DNA of 64,000 bases from Geosiphon pyriformis (Eukaryota > Glomeromycota > Glomeromycetes > Archaeosporales > Geosiphonaceae): NCBI GenBank assembly GCA_016748015.1, contig JAAOMT010000570.1:190043-254042 (forward strand), given 5' to 3'. Within the stretch, counting starts at the first letter, position 1. Each line of letters starts with the position of its first letter. The notes below the pieces were generated by a model. It ran no database searches, was not told the origin of the DNA, and saw only the letters and a list, made by a program, of their open reading frames with translations. Position numbers and translations under genes: made by a program. Of this stretch, positions 46,603 to 59,249 are shown in pieces.

Positions 46603-48128
46603 CTATTCAACTTTCCGCCGCTTAAAAGGAATATGTTTATGTTCTTTGGCTGCGTTTTTCTTTCTTCTTTTTTCAATTAATTTTTCAAGAGCCTTGGGAT
46701 CAGTTTTTTTGAATTTCTCAATAAGTTCCAATCTTTTCTCGGTAGCTAAGGAGGAGAGTAAAGTGAAAAATTTATTAGCGATTCAAATGATTCAGTAAGT
46801 TTACCATTTTCGTTATATCTTACATTTCTTCAAATAAAAAGGTTTTTTCCCTTTAGTGACGCGTTCTAACTCAGCTTTCTTTCTTTCATGCTTAAGTTCC
46901 TTTCTTTGTTTTGATAATTGTTCCGATTTAGTCTTAAATTCCTGGAATAATATAATTTCTAATTTAGTGAAAATCTTCTTTTATTTAGTCCAAATCAAAT
47001 GAAAACAGTCACTCACTAGCTTGGAAAGAAGTTTTTGTAATCTTTCTTTTTCGTTAAGATCTTTTTCGTTTTTGATTTCTTTTTGAATAGCCTTGATTTC
47101 GCTGGTTTTGTAATCATTAAGGAAATGATAAGATTTTTCAAACAAATCTTGATTAAGTTTTCCTGATATATTATCAAACCGAGGATCACGTCTTTTCTAT
47201 GAAAGAATTGAAGAATATATTATTTAATAGCTGTAAGCTGGTGGATTCTCTATTTAAAAATTCTCGCTGTAGAAGACTATGAATACCTCAGCAGAAAGCT
47301 CCACAATTTGGCGAAATCTACCAACTGGCTTTTTTGATGTAATTTCCATTGGCCTAACAAATACAAGATTATCTGCTACTACAGAATTATATATCAACTG
47401 GAAAGTAAGCTCTTGATGAAACCTACCGATTCTTGTGGGCTCTTTTTTGAGGGCCATGATTATTTTTTCGCAATCTATTTTCAAGCGTCTTCTCATGTTC
47501 TTTATTGTTTGCTATTTGATTATCAGTCCCATATTTGCGTTGTACTTCTAACAATTTTTCAAAAGGAATCTCGGCCAAATCTAAAATTGCAGCGAATCGT
47601 TAATATCAAATGAGCGAGTTCTCGACTGTAAAATAGCATTTATATTAATAATTGTATATTTTAGACAAGTGAAAAAGACTTACCCCGTTGTAGAGAAGTC
47701 TAACCCAAGGTATTTCAAAAAGTTTATTGAGAATTTGTTTTTGGAAAGATTATTTAGAAACTTTTGTATTCACCATGTAATCATCAGAATGTTCATATTC
47801 GCTTGAATCTTTATCAGAATATTCCTCTGATTCACTAGAAATCTATTTAATTGAAAGATTTTACCAAATCAGTTTGAACAAGCATATAATACATCTAGAG
47901 AAAGTTTTTTTATTAAATTGCAACCTTTGTATTATTTTGAGGTTCAAAAAAGTCCTCGGAAGGATCTTGGGATGATTCGAGATCAAGAGCTTCTGGTTCC
48001 AAGTAAACATGTCCGTTACTTTTAATGGGTTTTTTTGAAGTTTCTTTAGAATTTTGATGCTTTTTCATTTTGGTGAAAGATTTGGGCATATGAGTCGTCG
48101 AACACAGATTATTTGGCAAGTGTAACAT
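46603..48128 (-). CDS. RRP36: rRNA-processing protein RRP36
   Basis: RRP36 acts in the nucleolus in early cleavage of the pre-rRNA for the small ribosomal subunit. Eight exons on the minus strand join in phase: 48128-47925, 47842-47774, 47709-47694, 47580-47427, 47353-47287, 47196-47017, 46941-46824, 46745-46603 (316 residues). Order: acidic N-terminus (SSESEEYSDKDSSEYEHSDD), LAEIPFEKLLEVQRKYG, the family signature NRPMEITSKKPVGRFRQIVE, KRRDPRFDNISGKLNQDLF, a coiled coil, GKKPFYLKK, and the basic end KHIPFKRRKVE. The third exon is only 16 nt. An alternative start at 48089 (MPKSFTKMKK) would make it 13 residues shorter. It faces the next gene with about 350 bases between starts. Confidence 0.93.
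47694..47709 (-). other. 16-nt microexon of RRP36
   Basis: Flanked by TTAG on the acceptor side and GTAAGT on the donor side. It encodes TSLQR plus one base and is the only segment that joins exon 2 (ending DDYM) to exon 4 (DLAEIPFEK) in frame. Confidence 0.75.
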
Positions 48129-48479
48129 GATATGCAAAGTTAATTTGGTGACGTATGGACAAGATTAACTCGTATCTTTTAATTTGTTGGTAAAAAAGTT
48201 AAACCGACTCTGATTTCAACTTGCATTTATGGGGTTCCTTCTCTTTCGTATTTTCCGCGCATCAGAAATTTTACACAAGGGACAAGCAGGCTGGACTTGT
48301 AAAATTCTATCCCTCTTATTAGCCATTTTATAAAAAGCGTAAAGACTTTTGTATATATGATCCTTGTTCCCTTGCAAACATCCTTTTCCATTCTCCATAT
48401 ACTTTCCCTTGGTTTTTGCTTCAGGTTGCAAGATTCTGGGATCTTAAAAATTTTCGTTTCATCTATTCTCGGGGTCTAA
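48129..48479. promoter_or_regulatory. Bidirectional promoter region between RRP36 and the fucosyltransferase-like gene
   Basis: The 350 bases separate two divergent starts. GTATATATGA at about 48352 is a weak TATA candidate for the plus-strand gene. No other motif recognised. Confidence 0.4.
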
Positions 48480-51079
48480 ATGTCGGCAACAAGGCAAAAA
48501 CCCCATCGACGTACTCTGAGTATAAGTCAAGCAAACAATAGTTCTTCAGAAAATCTTGCCGCACAAAATCCACGTGTAGAAAATTTACGTACACAACAAT
48601 ATCTCCCTCTTATCGATACTAAAACTCCAAATATCAATAATACTGGTCCCATTATGTCAAATACTAATGTGACCTCTTCTATAAGCAACACTGGCAATAA
48701 TTTCCTGTCTGTGATTCCGGAAAAAATTTCTACTTCAACGCCTCCATCAACCCCATCGAAACAAAAAACATATCGACCATTTACCCGAAGACCTCAAAAA
48801 CCGTCCGACATGATGCACTCTGGTCCAAAATTAGCATTACATAATTTGAGGAACGTTTTATTCACTATTGTTTTCTTTGGAGCTCTCGTAATATTTTTGG
48901 CTAGCTTGAGTGGAATTGGTCCTGTAGATGAAGAGACCCATAATTTGTCTTCGCAACAACACGAACAAGTTCCTTCTGATCATAGTAAAAAGACTCTTCT
49001 CCAGGATGAAAAATTAATACAAGATGGAAAAGAAAAATTTTCAGATTTCATTAGATTAGATTCATCTGAAGAAAACCCCAGAAAATTCGATCATATTGAA
49101 TCATTACCTGCTGAAAATCAACAAGATTATCATTATAATCCTGAATCCCATGAAGATTATGAAACTGAGGAAGAAGAGGAAGATGAAGATGAAGAAGATG
49201 AGGATAATCCTGAAGGAGAACATGAAGATGAACGACAACATCCCGTGGAAGATTACCTTGAGAATCATTTCGATTCTAACAAGGCAACTAATTTAATTTC
49301 TGAACATCCTCAACCAACTCTCAACCCTAGTCTTGTTGATCATGAAAATAGTAATTTTGAACATACTGATGAGCTCCTTGTAAATAATGGTGATTCCTTT
49401 CTTGAACCTTCAATAAATGAATTAAAAGATGAAAACCAAAAAGACAATGAATTTCTCTCAAGATTCAATTCATCTTTTCAGAATGTGCAAAATGATTTTT
49501 CAAATATTTTGAAAAAGAAACCAATACAAGAAGATATTTTAAAAGATCAACAACCTTTTGTTTCTCCTTCAAAACCCCTTGATGATGTTGTTGACTCCAA
49601 TTATACATATCTTGCTCAAGATCCACATTTTACTTATACAAACCTTTTTAAATCCCTTTCTGAGGAAGATCGTAGAAAAATCAAGGATATTAAAATGTTA
49701 AAAATGACGCAAGATCCAAGTTTAGATCATTCTTGTGGAAACTGGCAGGAACAATATATTAAATTACACAAAGACATTTTAAAAGGGGATGCTCCGCAAC
49801 GATATGTTAGTTACGTTTGCGACGCCTCGATTCACTGTGGTGGTTTGGCTGATCGGTAAGTTAAAGGAACCTCAAAAAAATTGATTCCTAATTTTTTTTT
49901 TACTTATCTTCAAATATTATCAACAACAAAATGCTAATTATTTTAAGTGAACCTTGCTTTACGAAAGCATTCTTGGAATGACATCTACTTTTATGTTTGC
50001 ACTTCTTACAAATCGTGCCTTTCTCGCAGAATGGCAAGTTCCTCTTCCTCTTGACACTATTTTCGATTCACCAAATATCGATTGGAATTATAATTCAACC
50101 GACCCTCGTTCTTTAATCAAGGATTTGGAGAGAAAAGAGCTTGATGTTGTAAATTTTTCTGGAAAACTTTTAGATCAATTATTTTTGCATTCGAATTGGA
50201 CTTTGAAATATCCAGAACATTTTATCAATTTCCGTACCAATCGTGGGATGGTAATCAGAACATTTAATTCAAAGATTTATGCCCCACAATTGAATGAAAT
50301 GGGAATGAGGCCCTATACAGCACTGGGATGTATTATCGACTACTTATTTAAACCGACTCCAGCGGCATTCTATTTTATAAGTGAATACACAGCCCTCTTA
50401 TCTCTTCCAACCATTTTTTCTGTTGGAATCCAAATAAGAACCGGAAAAAAATCAGGCATGTTAGAAACTAATAATCAGCAGCCGCAGCCAAAGTTGGAGC
50501 ATTATAAGGATTATTTCCAATGCGCAGATCAATTAAGCAAAACATACGCTGCAACCAATCAGAAAGTTGTATATTTTTTAATCACCGATTCAGAAAAGCT
50601 TCAACAAGAAGCGGTTGAAAGATTGGACAATGTATTTATATCTGGGTTCCCAATTGACTCTAGTCGTCGTCGAAAAGGCCATGCTGATGGAATTCATAAT
50701 GCAATAATCGAAAATTGGATTCTGAGCGAGACAACTTATCGAGTGAGTGACTAATGTTATAATTTTTCTCCATCCTTTCAAATTTCACAATTAAAATCAT
50801 GTCATCCCATTTCAGATTATATCACCAGGGGGTTACGGTAAATTAGCGGCTTTTCACTCGAAAAAGCTTCATTCCACGGTCGCAATGTATCCTCCGGGAA
50901 GTAATGATGCCTATGATCTTTATGACCGACAAGTTCCGGACTGTACCAGAGAAGTATGATAAATCTTTGAAACATTCTTTTATTCTAATTGTGACATTCG
51001 AATCTAATATTACTATGTATGTTTTTAGGAAGCATTTGTGACATTTAGAAAATTGGCAAGTGAATGGTCATTAGGTTAA
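48480..51079 (+). CDS. Fucosyltransferase-like type II membrane protein
   Basis: Exons 48480-49855, 49968-50742, 50816-50953 and 51029-51079 join in phase to 779 residues. The N-terminus is Ser/Thr/Asn-rich and cytosolic, then one membrane segment (residues about 122-144, NVLFTIVFFGALVIFLASLS), then a long acidic stretch with a run of Glu/Asp, and a C-terminal catalytic-like domain. That domain reads HCGGLADRILGMTSTFMFAL, LTNRAFLAEWQVPLPLD, VGIQIRTGKKSG, YFLITDSEKLQQEAVERLD, RRKGHADGIHNAIIENWIL, and IISPGGYGKLAAFHSK. GGLADR with a nearby GMTS, and the late E-W and SPGGYGKLA parts, resemble alpha-1,6 and related fucosyltransferases. The second exon starts at the AG inside GAAAG (49967); the earlier AG would give a stop. 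Topology fits the Golgi. Donor and acceptor substrates are unknown. Confidence 0.78.
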
Positions 51080-53162
51080 TAAGAAAAATCGAGTGAGGTC
51101 TTGTAATTTTATGTTGCCTGCCACATTCAAAGCTTGATGCTTTGCACATCTCTAGAGGACTATGGAAATAAAGGTTAATGAAAATTTGGGAAAAAATAGA
51201 ATAATCAAGGTTTCTGTTTGAGATTTAGATTTATTTATTATGATTCAATAAAAATTACTTAAAATATTTGTAAAAATTTAAATAAAGTTGATACCTCCTT
51301 TGTGAAACGACTTTTATTATAATATATCTTTTTTTTTTTATCTTTCAGGTTATGTTGTATTAAAGTTGTTGTTTTTTTCATTTTGAACATGGAAAAATTA
51401 AATTTTTAAGCTTTTAAAGTTTTATTATTATTTAAACACCAATAAAATTGTTTGTACACATTTTGTTTTTTTGTTTTTTTTGACAAAATTTTTTTAAAAA
51501 GCATTGCAATAATTTAATTATTTAATAAATATATTAATTTTAAAAATAATAATTAAATTATGTATATATATATAAATTATTAATAAATTAATAAAATCAA
51601 AAATAAGTTTAATTTATACAAATAAAATTATATAAAAAACTTTTTTCAAAATAATAAAAGACCAAATGTAAATTCAAACAAAAGTTATTGGCCAGAAAAA
51701 GAGTTTTAAATTGTAAATTAATACCCCCAGTTTAGGTTAGCTGCATACAAGTTACGATTGTTGCTGGGCTTAAAAAACTTATTTTAACCTTCAAGTGTAT
51801 TACTTGGTCAATCACCGCCTTTTTGAAAAGCTTGTTACATGCGTAGAAAGCGAGACTACTCTGAAGGGTTGACAGGCAAATACATCACTTTTAAATTCAG
51901 GCTACATCACTTTGCAATTTTAAAGATAGTTCGTGGTTCCAGGTTTCATTTTTTTATTTTACCGCCGAATGCAGGGGAAGATAAAGAAAATAAAATGATT
52001 TTGGGATGCTCATACGGTCAAGTTTTTTTTTCATGAAAGAATTTTATTGGGGCAAAAGAAAATTTTAAAAAATTTAAATCAGGAAGAAAAGTTTTGGAAT
52101 AGAATCCATTTGTAAACGATTAAGTTAGAGTATAACAATTTAAACCCAACAAGTTTCTTAAAAAAGTAAAAATCATTATCAAGATTTCGCTTCGAGTCAA
52201 GCAAACTATTGCGGAATGTCCAACTATCACAAAAGTGCTCATCAGACCAACTTGAAAAAACGGAATTTTCCGTATATTTCAAGTTTTTTTTTGGCTTTTT
52301 ACAGAAACTTTTGAGCCCGCCAAATGGGATGAAATGCGGTTCTTATGTAAGATAATAATTATTATAAAATTATAAAAAAATTATAAAAATTTCCCTCAAA
52401 AAAAAAAACCCATTTAATCATTTAAAAAATGTAGATATCATCATGATACATAATTAACAATTTCTCGATTCTAAAGATTATTTTCAAAAGTTCTTTTGAA
52501 CCCTTTTTGAAGTCTGCAATGGATACATGTTAATCATTAAATTAAAGTTTTTTCGAGGTTTTTAAAGTTTGAAATAATTTTTAAAAAAAAGAGACCAAAA
52601 AATTAAAAAGGATTCAGAATTGTGTGAAGTTCAAATCAAAGATATCATTTTGGGAAATGATTAACTGCCAAGTCTTAGATTTAATTTTTTTTTTTTGCAA
52701 ACAATTCTAAGACTTATCTTTTATCAATATCGCTACCCCAATCCCCCATATACATATATTGAATAATCATCATAGCGATTAGGGAAATTTTTTCCAGATT
52801 TCATCGTTTAACTTTTGGAAATTTTTTTCATTATGTTGGAAACTTTTATAAACATTAAAAAAAGTTTTTTAGAAAAAAATCAATAAAACAATTCGTTTGA
52901 TTCTATCTTAAAAAAATACTTTTTTATCCCGTTCTGTCGAATTAAAAGATCAACGAAAATAGGAAAATAAACAATTTGAGTATCTTCATAAACTTGTTTT
53001 AATCTTGACTCAAACTACCACGATTCATCATCACATTAACAAATTTATCATGGCTTTTTCTCAAAAAAAAAAAAAAATATTCAATCATAGTGATAGGTAT
53101 TATTACTAATAATCAAATTTTATTGTTCACCATTGTTTCATCCCCGGATTCTTCGTCGCCCG

Positions 53163-53193
<31 letters not shown>

Positions 53194-53919
53194 TATGATG
53201 ATAATGATGATGATAATATGTATCATAATAGTAATAGTAGTAATAGTAGTAATAGTAATAGTAATAGTAATAGTAATAGTAGTAGTAGTGGTGGAAGTTC
53301 GTGTTTGTGTTCTCTCCCCATTGATTAGTTTGGATTCTCCTTCCTTCTAATATTCTCTAAATAGTGATTTTTTTGAATGATGTATTGAATACATAGAAAG
53401 ACGCTCAATACCATTTTAGTTTGTCCTTTTCCTCAAAGGTGTGAACATCCTGTTACCCTTTTAATAATATCTACTTTTTAAGTCGCTCTTCTTTGCTTCG
53501 AGCTGGTCGTCTATTTTTTCCTTAAAAAATAAAAAAAGTTTCTTTTTTTCCCCGCGCGTGTTTATTCTCTTTTTCTCTTCATACTCACCTAAAAAGAACA
53601 AAATTTTTTTAAAAATTACCAAAGAACTTTGTGAATATCAAAACTCATTTTACTCACAAAGTACCGCATAATAACAATATTCAGTCAAGAATACGCTAGT
53701 TTCTCAACATATATTATTGTATTACTTGACCGTGTTTCTAGCTTATTATTTTTCTTAAACAACCTGGAATTCACGTATTTCCTAAGCAGACAATTTTGAA
53801 CGGTTGCTACCTATCTACCTACCCTTTTCTCTTTCGAAAAGAACGACACTCTTTTTTCTTTTATAAAACAACATCTCAACTTCTCTTCACCCAACTTTAG
53901 AAATCACTCTCTGCTAATT
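51080..53919. other. Intergenic region
   Basis: 51080-51700 is AT-rich; 51720-52700 is of normal complexity without a convincing gene; 52700-53080 is low complexity. The last 400 bases (CT-rich) are the likely promoter and 5' UTR of the next gene. No RNA gene seen. Confidence 0.5.
53160..53290 (+). repeat. (GAT)n and (TAG)n microsatellites
   Basis: A GAT/TAT-type triplet run (53163-53215) is followed by TAG/TAA triplets (53227-53290). The translated ORF here is only repeat. Confidence 0.95.
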
Positions 53920-56900
53920 ATGAGAGAGTTATTATTGGTAGCGAAATATGAAGCAGAAAAGAACGCCAAAAAACAACCTACTACCACCTCTGACGACACT
54001 ACGAATCCAATAATATCTCCTTCCTCTTCATTGTCACCACTTACTTCAACACAATCAGAAACTGAAAACAATGAAAATACAATAAACTCTTCTACCACAG
54101 CTACCCAAGAGAACCTAGTTGGCACTTTAACTCCCGTAGATGAGGAGGAGGAGGAGGAGGAGGAGGAGGACGGGAAGGAGGAAGAAGCAGCAGCACAAGA
54201 AGATAAGATCCAGATCAACCTTGAATCTAAAACTTCTCCCGAAACCGATTCATCTGATAGTCTTTTAGAAGGAGATAATAAATTTTCAATAAATCAATTG
54301 GTCCCTTCTTCGGAAACTACCTTGAGCGAGCAGTCTGCTCTTGAAGAAAATGTAATATCGGCTGAAATTAATGAGAATTCCAATGTTCTTATGATATCAG
54401 AGGAAGAAAGGCGAGAAAAAGAGGCTCACTCCCAAGCTTTACTTTCAAGAAGACAAAGTTTAAAAGAATTTTTTATAAAAAAACAGCCTTATAATTTACA
54501 TAAAGACAATTCAAATGGTAGTACAATATTTTCTAAACCAAAAAACATTGATCAAACCAAGGAAAATGGTGCTGCAGATCATTTAATAATAAACAATTTA
54601 AATGAAAAGGATACAGCTTCTGTAAAGGGGTCACACATGGAAAGGTAGTTTCTCGATTTAATTATTAATCAATCAATTTGCCTTAAATATTGATAAATCT
54701 TTGATATCAATAAACTTATCCCTACTTCCTATTCTCTACTATTATATTAGTCAAGATCTTAATAATAATGAGAATTCAAGGATAATATTGGATTCACCAA
54801 ATTCTTCAGCCGCCATTGCCCAAGAGAATAACACCAAGGAAAATACAAATTTTCCTACAGAAAATTCTTTGTCTTTAGACCTAAGTCCTGACGAAAAACG
54901 ACAACAATCCGCTGCGACAAGGCCAATGCAACGAAAGGATTTAAAAGAATTTATGAAAAAAAAACGTGAAGCTGCCAGTAAAATTGATGATACCGATTCT
55001 CCCGCAAAAAATAATTTATCCAATCAAACAACGTAAGTAAACTGAAAACCATGAAAATCTCAAAATTTATGTGAATTTGACCAATCCTACTTCAAAAAAG
55101 AATTTCCCTCACATTTCACCTATTAGTAATCCAGGAAAATCCAAACATCAACATCAGGAAGGTCGACAAACTGATAATGAATCTGACGACCCATTTGATT
55201 GGGATTCTGAATATGAAAAGGCTGATCTCGTGTCTGGAGCAATCAATTGTGAAATTGACACTATAGATGATGATGATGAAAACTTTTGGAATATAGATAA
55301 GATTGATACCTCTGAGGTTAGTCCTCGATTATTATAAAATGTCAATTTCTAAACCATTCAGAGGATTTCAATTAATTTTGCTCTTTATCTATTATAAAAG
55401 TTGGATAAACATTTAAGTCCATTGGCTTCACCCCTCCGACGTCTATCTCCTGATCCTCAGAGTATTCCTCCGTTTATCAAAGAAGAGGAGGAGGATGAAT
55501 TAAGTGACACTTTTCTAGAAGTTGACAAGCAAGAGGAAGTTGACGATCTTTTAAATTCAACTGCCAATTCACACACCTATCCAGTAAGTTTTTTTGAAAA
55601 TGGTCCTTTAATTTTTAAAATTTTGTTTTGAATTGATTCAAATTTCTTACTATAAAAATAAAGATCAATTCTAAAGAAGAGGACGATTTTGATATGACAT
55701 TGGATGTTCAACTCACACCAATGAATACTCCAGTCTTAAAACCAATTTCACCATCGCCTACACCTTCACCGAATCCATCACTGTCAGGAGGCAGGACTGG
55801 ACTTCATTTCGGTTCACCAAGAACTGGTTTTCCTGGACAATTTGCTCCATCTCCTTCATCCCCTTCGTCTTCAAGAGCATCATCGGTCGCGGATGATTAT
55901 GAAACCATGTCCAATGGATCATATACGTCTGTCATTTCAACAAGTAGTGCCAAGTCAGGGGGAAGTTCAATAAGAAAACCATCAACTACTATGGGACTTC
56001 GTCCCCCAAGTCGTATAAATTCTAAAATTGCCACAACACATTTACAAAAGATAACAAGCCCAACTTCCAGTCGAACAAGGTCTATGAGCATGGCTAGTAC
56101 CAGTTCAACGGAAGGAAGCACTACTTCGTCACTTGGAACTGCTTCACCCAGAATGGCTTCACCCACGCGCGGTCATCGTATGCCATCAATACATCAGACC
56201 TTCAGTCGAGCCAATCTACCAACCCCACGTCCAAGAACAATGAGCAATAGCTCAACGGATAGTGTTAAAATAAAGGCCACTACTACTTCATCCCCTGTTA
56301 ATGCTTTAAATAGGTCGGCTTATGGAACACCTAAACAATCTAGTATTAGTAGGCCTACATCTCCAACTCGTATTAGAACTGGTGGTCCCCCGTTAAGATC
56401 ATCGAATTTGCAACAATCTGCATCTAATCAATCTTCAGCCTTATCTAGACCATCCAGCCGTGCTAGTGGAATGAGAACTCCTAGTGCTGGTATACCCCAA
56501 AGATCACAATCGAGACTTGAAAATATTTCCGAAGCCGCATTAAAAGGAACACCAAGTAAAAGATCAAGACCTCAATCTATCGCTGTTACTTTGCCTAGTG
56601 TTGGTAGCAGGTCCACCGTCACAAGTCCTTCTGGAAGTTCTGGTATTATGGCATCCCCCTCAATATTACGTCCAGCAGGTGGCTCTTCATTTGCTTATAC
56701 TAGCGGTCGTCGCAGTTCTGATAGTCTTTCTTCATATGAAGACTACTCTGCTGCTAATATTATTTTTTCACCTCCAGAATCACCTACTGATGCATCCGAA
56801 ACAGATTCTATGACTTCTCTAACCAGTTCCGTTTCTTACTGTTCCTCACCAGGAAGAGGAACTTCTCCCATTCCTCCGTCCAACTCGATTAACCATTTGA

Positions 56901-57091
56901 ATAACTCAACACCACGAGGTAAACCAAGCGTGACACGGCCTTCCTCGATTATCAACAAAGCTCCTGCTAGCAGATTGGCACCTTTATCACATTCAAAACT
57001 TGCTGCACCTTCCACCACCACTACCACCACTACCACTACCACACAATTGCGACCTCCCAGCGTAATTGGGTTCAGAAGACCAAAAAACTAA
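53920..57091 (+). CDS. Low-complexity protein of unknown function with two LKEF motifs
   Basis: Exons 53920-54644, 54751-55032, 55127-55316, 55401-55583 and 55664-57091 join in phase to 935 residues. The N-terminus is MRELLLVAKYEAEKNAKK, then an acidic region with a GAG-coded Glu run. Two related basic motifs follow, LLSRRQSLKEFFIKKQ at about residues 178-193 and QRKDLKEFMKKKREAASK in the second exon. Acidic blocks lie in exons 3 and 4 (DPFDWDSEY, EEEEDELSDTFLEVDKQEE). The C-terminal 400 residues are Ser/Thr/Pro/Arg-rich with many RPSS, SRPTSPTR and SIRKPS pieces and SAGIPQRSQ, close to the SxIP motif of microtubule end-binding partners. No enzyme domain. A microtubule or cytoskeletal role is only a guess. 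A Thr run is coded by ACC/ACT at 57016-57043. Confidence 0.75.
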
Positions 57092-58933
57092 TTTTTTTCT
57101 TGGGTTGTGGGATCTTATTGCAAAGGTTCAAAATTTTTCGAGTCTCAAACCCATGGTTCTTGACAGATGACTGGGATGTACTCCTTTAATATATATTACC
57201 TGATCATTTTATTATTATTAATTTCCCCATCGGTTTGTCTGTTGAAATCTTTTAACTGAATGGGACAACAAAATATTTGATTTATTTTATTTGGCTGAAC
57301 TTGGCATGTATTTTTTTCTGTAAGTTTTCCCTCTTTGTACAGTTTTTTTATTATTTTTTCAGTGACAATCACATTATATGTAGTATTTGTTTTTTTTCTT
57401 GTTTACCTCAATCATGTCAGATTTTCTAGAGGAAAAATCAAAAATTGATCTGTGAACAAAATGCCAAGCTATACATATTTTTACAAAAGCTTTATTAATC
57501 TGTTTTACAACCCTTTTCCCACGATTTGCATCTTTTATATTTTCTTGTTTTTGTATAACATCATAGTATGGCGTTTGCACCATAAAACTTTCATTCTAGA
57601 CGTTAGATTTTCTTAGTGAAATACTTTTCTTTGCACCCCATTGTTTTTTGACCGAAATTTTTGGGGAAAGGTGGCGGGACGGATATCAAGTGTTTAAGGA
57701 ATTGGAGCTTGGTTTTAAAATTCTACTTCCGCCATTAGTTCTTACATCAGTTTACAATTACTATTAATTTTTGTATAGTGATTTAAAAAGCCAAAAAATA
57801 TTTAATTGGAACATGATTTCCAAAGCAAAATTTGTGGAGTCATTGAGAATGTCAAATGGGGCGTGGGTGCAAAAAACCAGACAAAGTGAACATTTAAGAT
57901 GACATCACCTTCGCCAATGTTGCCTTGATATGTTTTTTTTCTTTCTTAGAATACCATCCCATCCCTGTTATCCCTGCTGTTGCCAAGGTTGCTGGAATTA
58001 ATCATATAAAAGACATTCGAGTTGAATTGATTTCTTTTTCTTTTTCTCTAATTGCTGTTTAGCTTCCTCTAATTCAGTTTCTAATTCTTTAGTTTTATCC
58101 TTTTTTACCTCAGATTTTAGCATAGTCTTTGGGATTGCATTTTCCATGATGCCTTGAAATTTTGTCATGAGTAGGTCTGGCTTCATTTGGCATTCATCAT
58201 CTTTTCATTTCATATCAGGAATGCATAAGCACGGTAAGCTCAGGTGCATTCTTTTCATATTCTTGTTAAACTTTGTCCTAATGTAATTTTAAATTTCTCC
58301 AATTTCGGCTCAGGTGGTTTTTTTATAATTGGGCATTATTCGCATTTAAAAATGAAGAGGCTGGTTAATTTTCCTGTAAGAATTTTTAAAAAATATCCAC
58401 AGGTAAACAAGCTTTGCATAGTTTTATTTATTTAAATATTTGTTTTAATCACCAATTAATTTTTATTTTTCATTTTTTTTGTTGGTCATTAAATGCAAAT
58501 AAAATTAAATAATTGTATTGTTACAAATAATTTTTAAATGTTTTTTTGGTTATTAAAAACATTAATAAACCAATTATATTAATTAATAATAATGTTATTT
58601 TATAAAAAATAATTGGTTGGGCAACACTTTGTAAAAACATAATAAAAAAAATAAAATTGTCTAAATTATATACAATATTTTAAAATCCAAAAATTATACG
58701 TAAATTAAAAATGTTAATAATATTATATAAAAAGTGTTTTTTTAATAAAATAATTATTTTTTGAATTTAAATTTTTAATCTTAACTATTAAATGTAAATT
58801 TACAAAATTAAATATTCTTATTTAAATGGTTTTAAATGTTTTTTATCTTAAATTAAAATGTTTTGATTTATTTTAAAAATTTTTTGTAATTTAAAAAGAT
58901 TTTAATTGAATTTTTTTTTAAAAATAATTATGT

Positions 58934-58976
<43 letters not shown>

Positions 58977-59175
58977 TTAAAAAATTTATATAAAAATTGT
59001 TATTATTTAAAATATTTACTTATTTTACATTATATTTTTAATAAATTAATTAAAAATACATTATAAAAATTTTATTATTTACTTTTATAAATATAATTAA
59101 AAAAAAAGCTTTTTTAATTATAATATTATAAAAATGGAATTTTTTAAATAATACAAATTTAAAACAATTAAAATA
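57092..59175. other. Intergenic region
   Basis: Mixed composition to about 58430, then strongly AT-rich, with a (TAA)n tract at 58937-58973. A 62-codon minus-strand frame at 57998-58186 has a short Glu/Lys coiled-coil-like end (ELETELEEAKQQLEKKKKK) but no support as a gene. No other feature recognised. Confidence 0.5.
58937..58973 (+). repeat. (TAA)n microsatellite
   Basis: About twelve TAA units in an AT-rich context. Confidence 0.9.
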
Positions 59176-59249
59176 AAAATAAATAAAACTTCTTTCTTCC
59201 CTTTGTCCTGAAATCCTAAGAAAGAGTCAATAGTTTTCTGAAAGAAGTT

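Noticed and set aside
53090-53350. ORF of Met/Ile/Val repeats
   Set aside because: Pure translation of the GAT/TAG microsatellite; no other support.
57998-58186. Minus-strand 62-codon ORF with a coiled-coil-like end
   Set aside because: Short, with no splice partners giving a longer protein and no family recognised; listed only in the intergenic entry.
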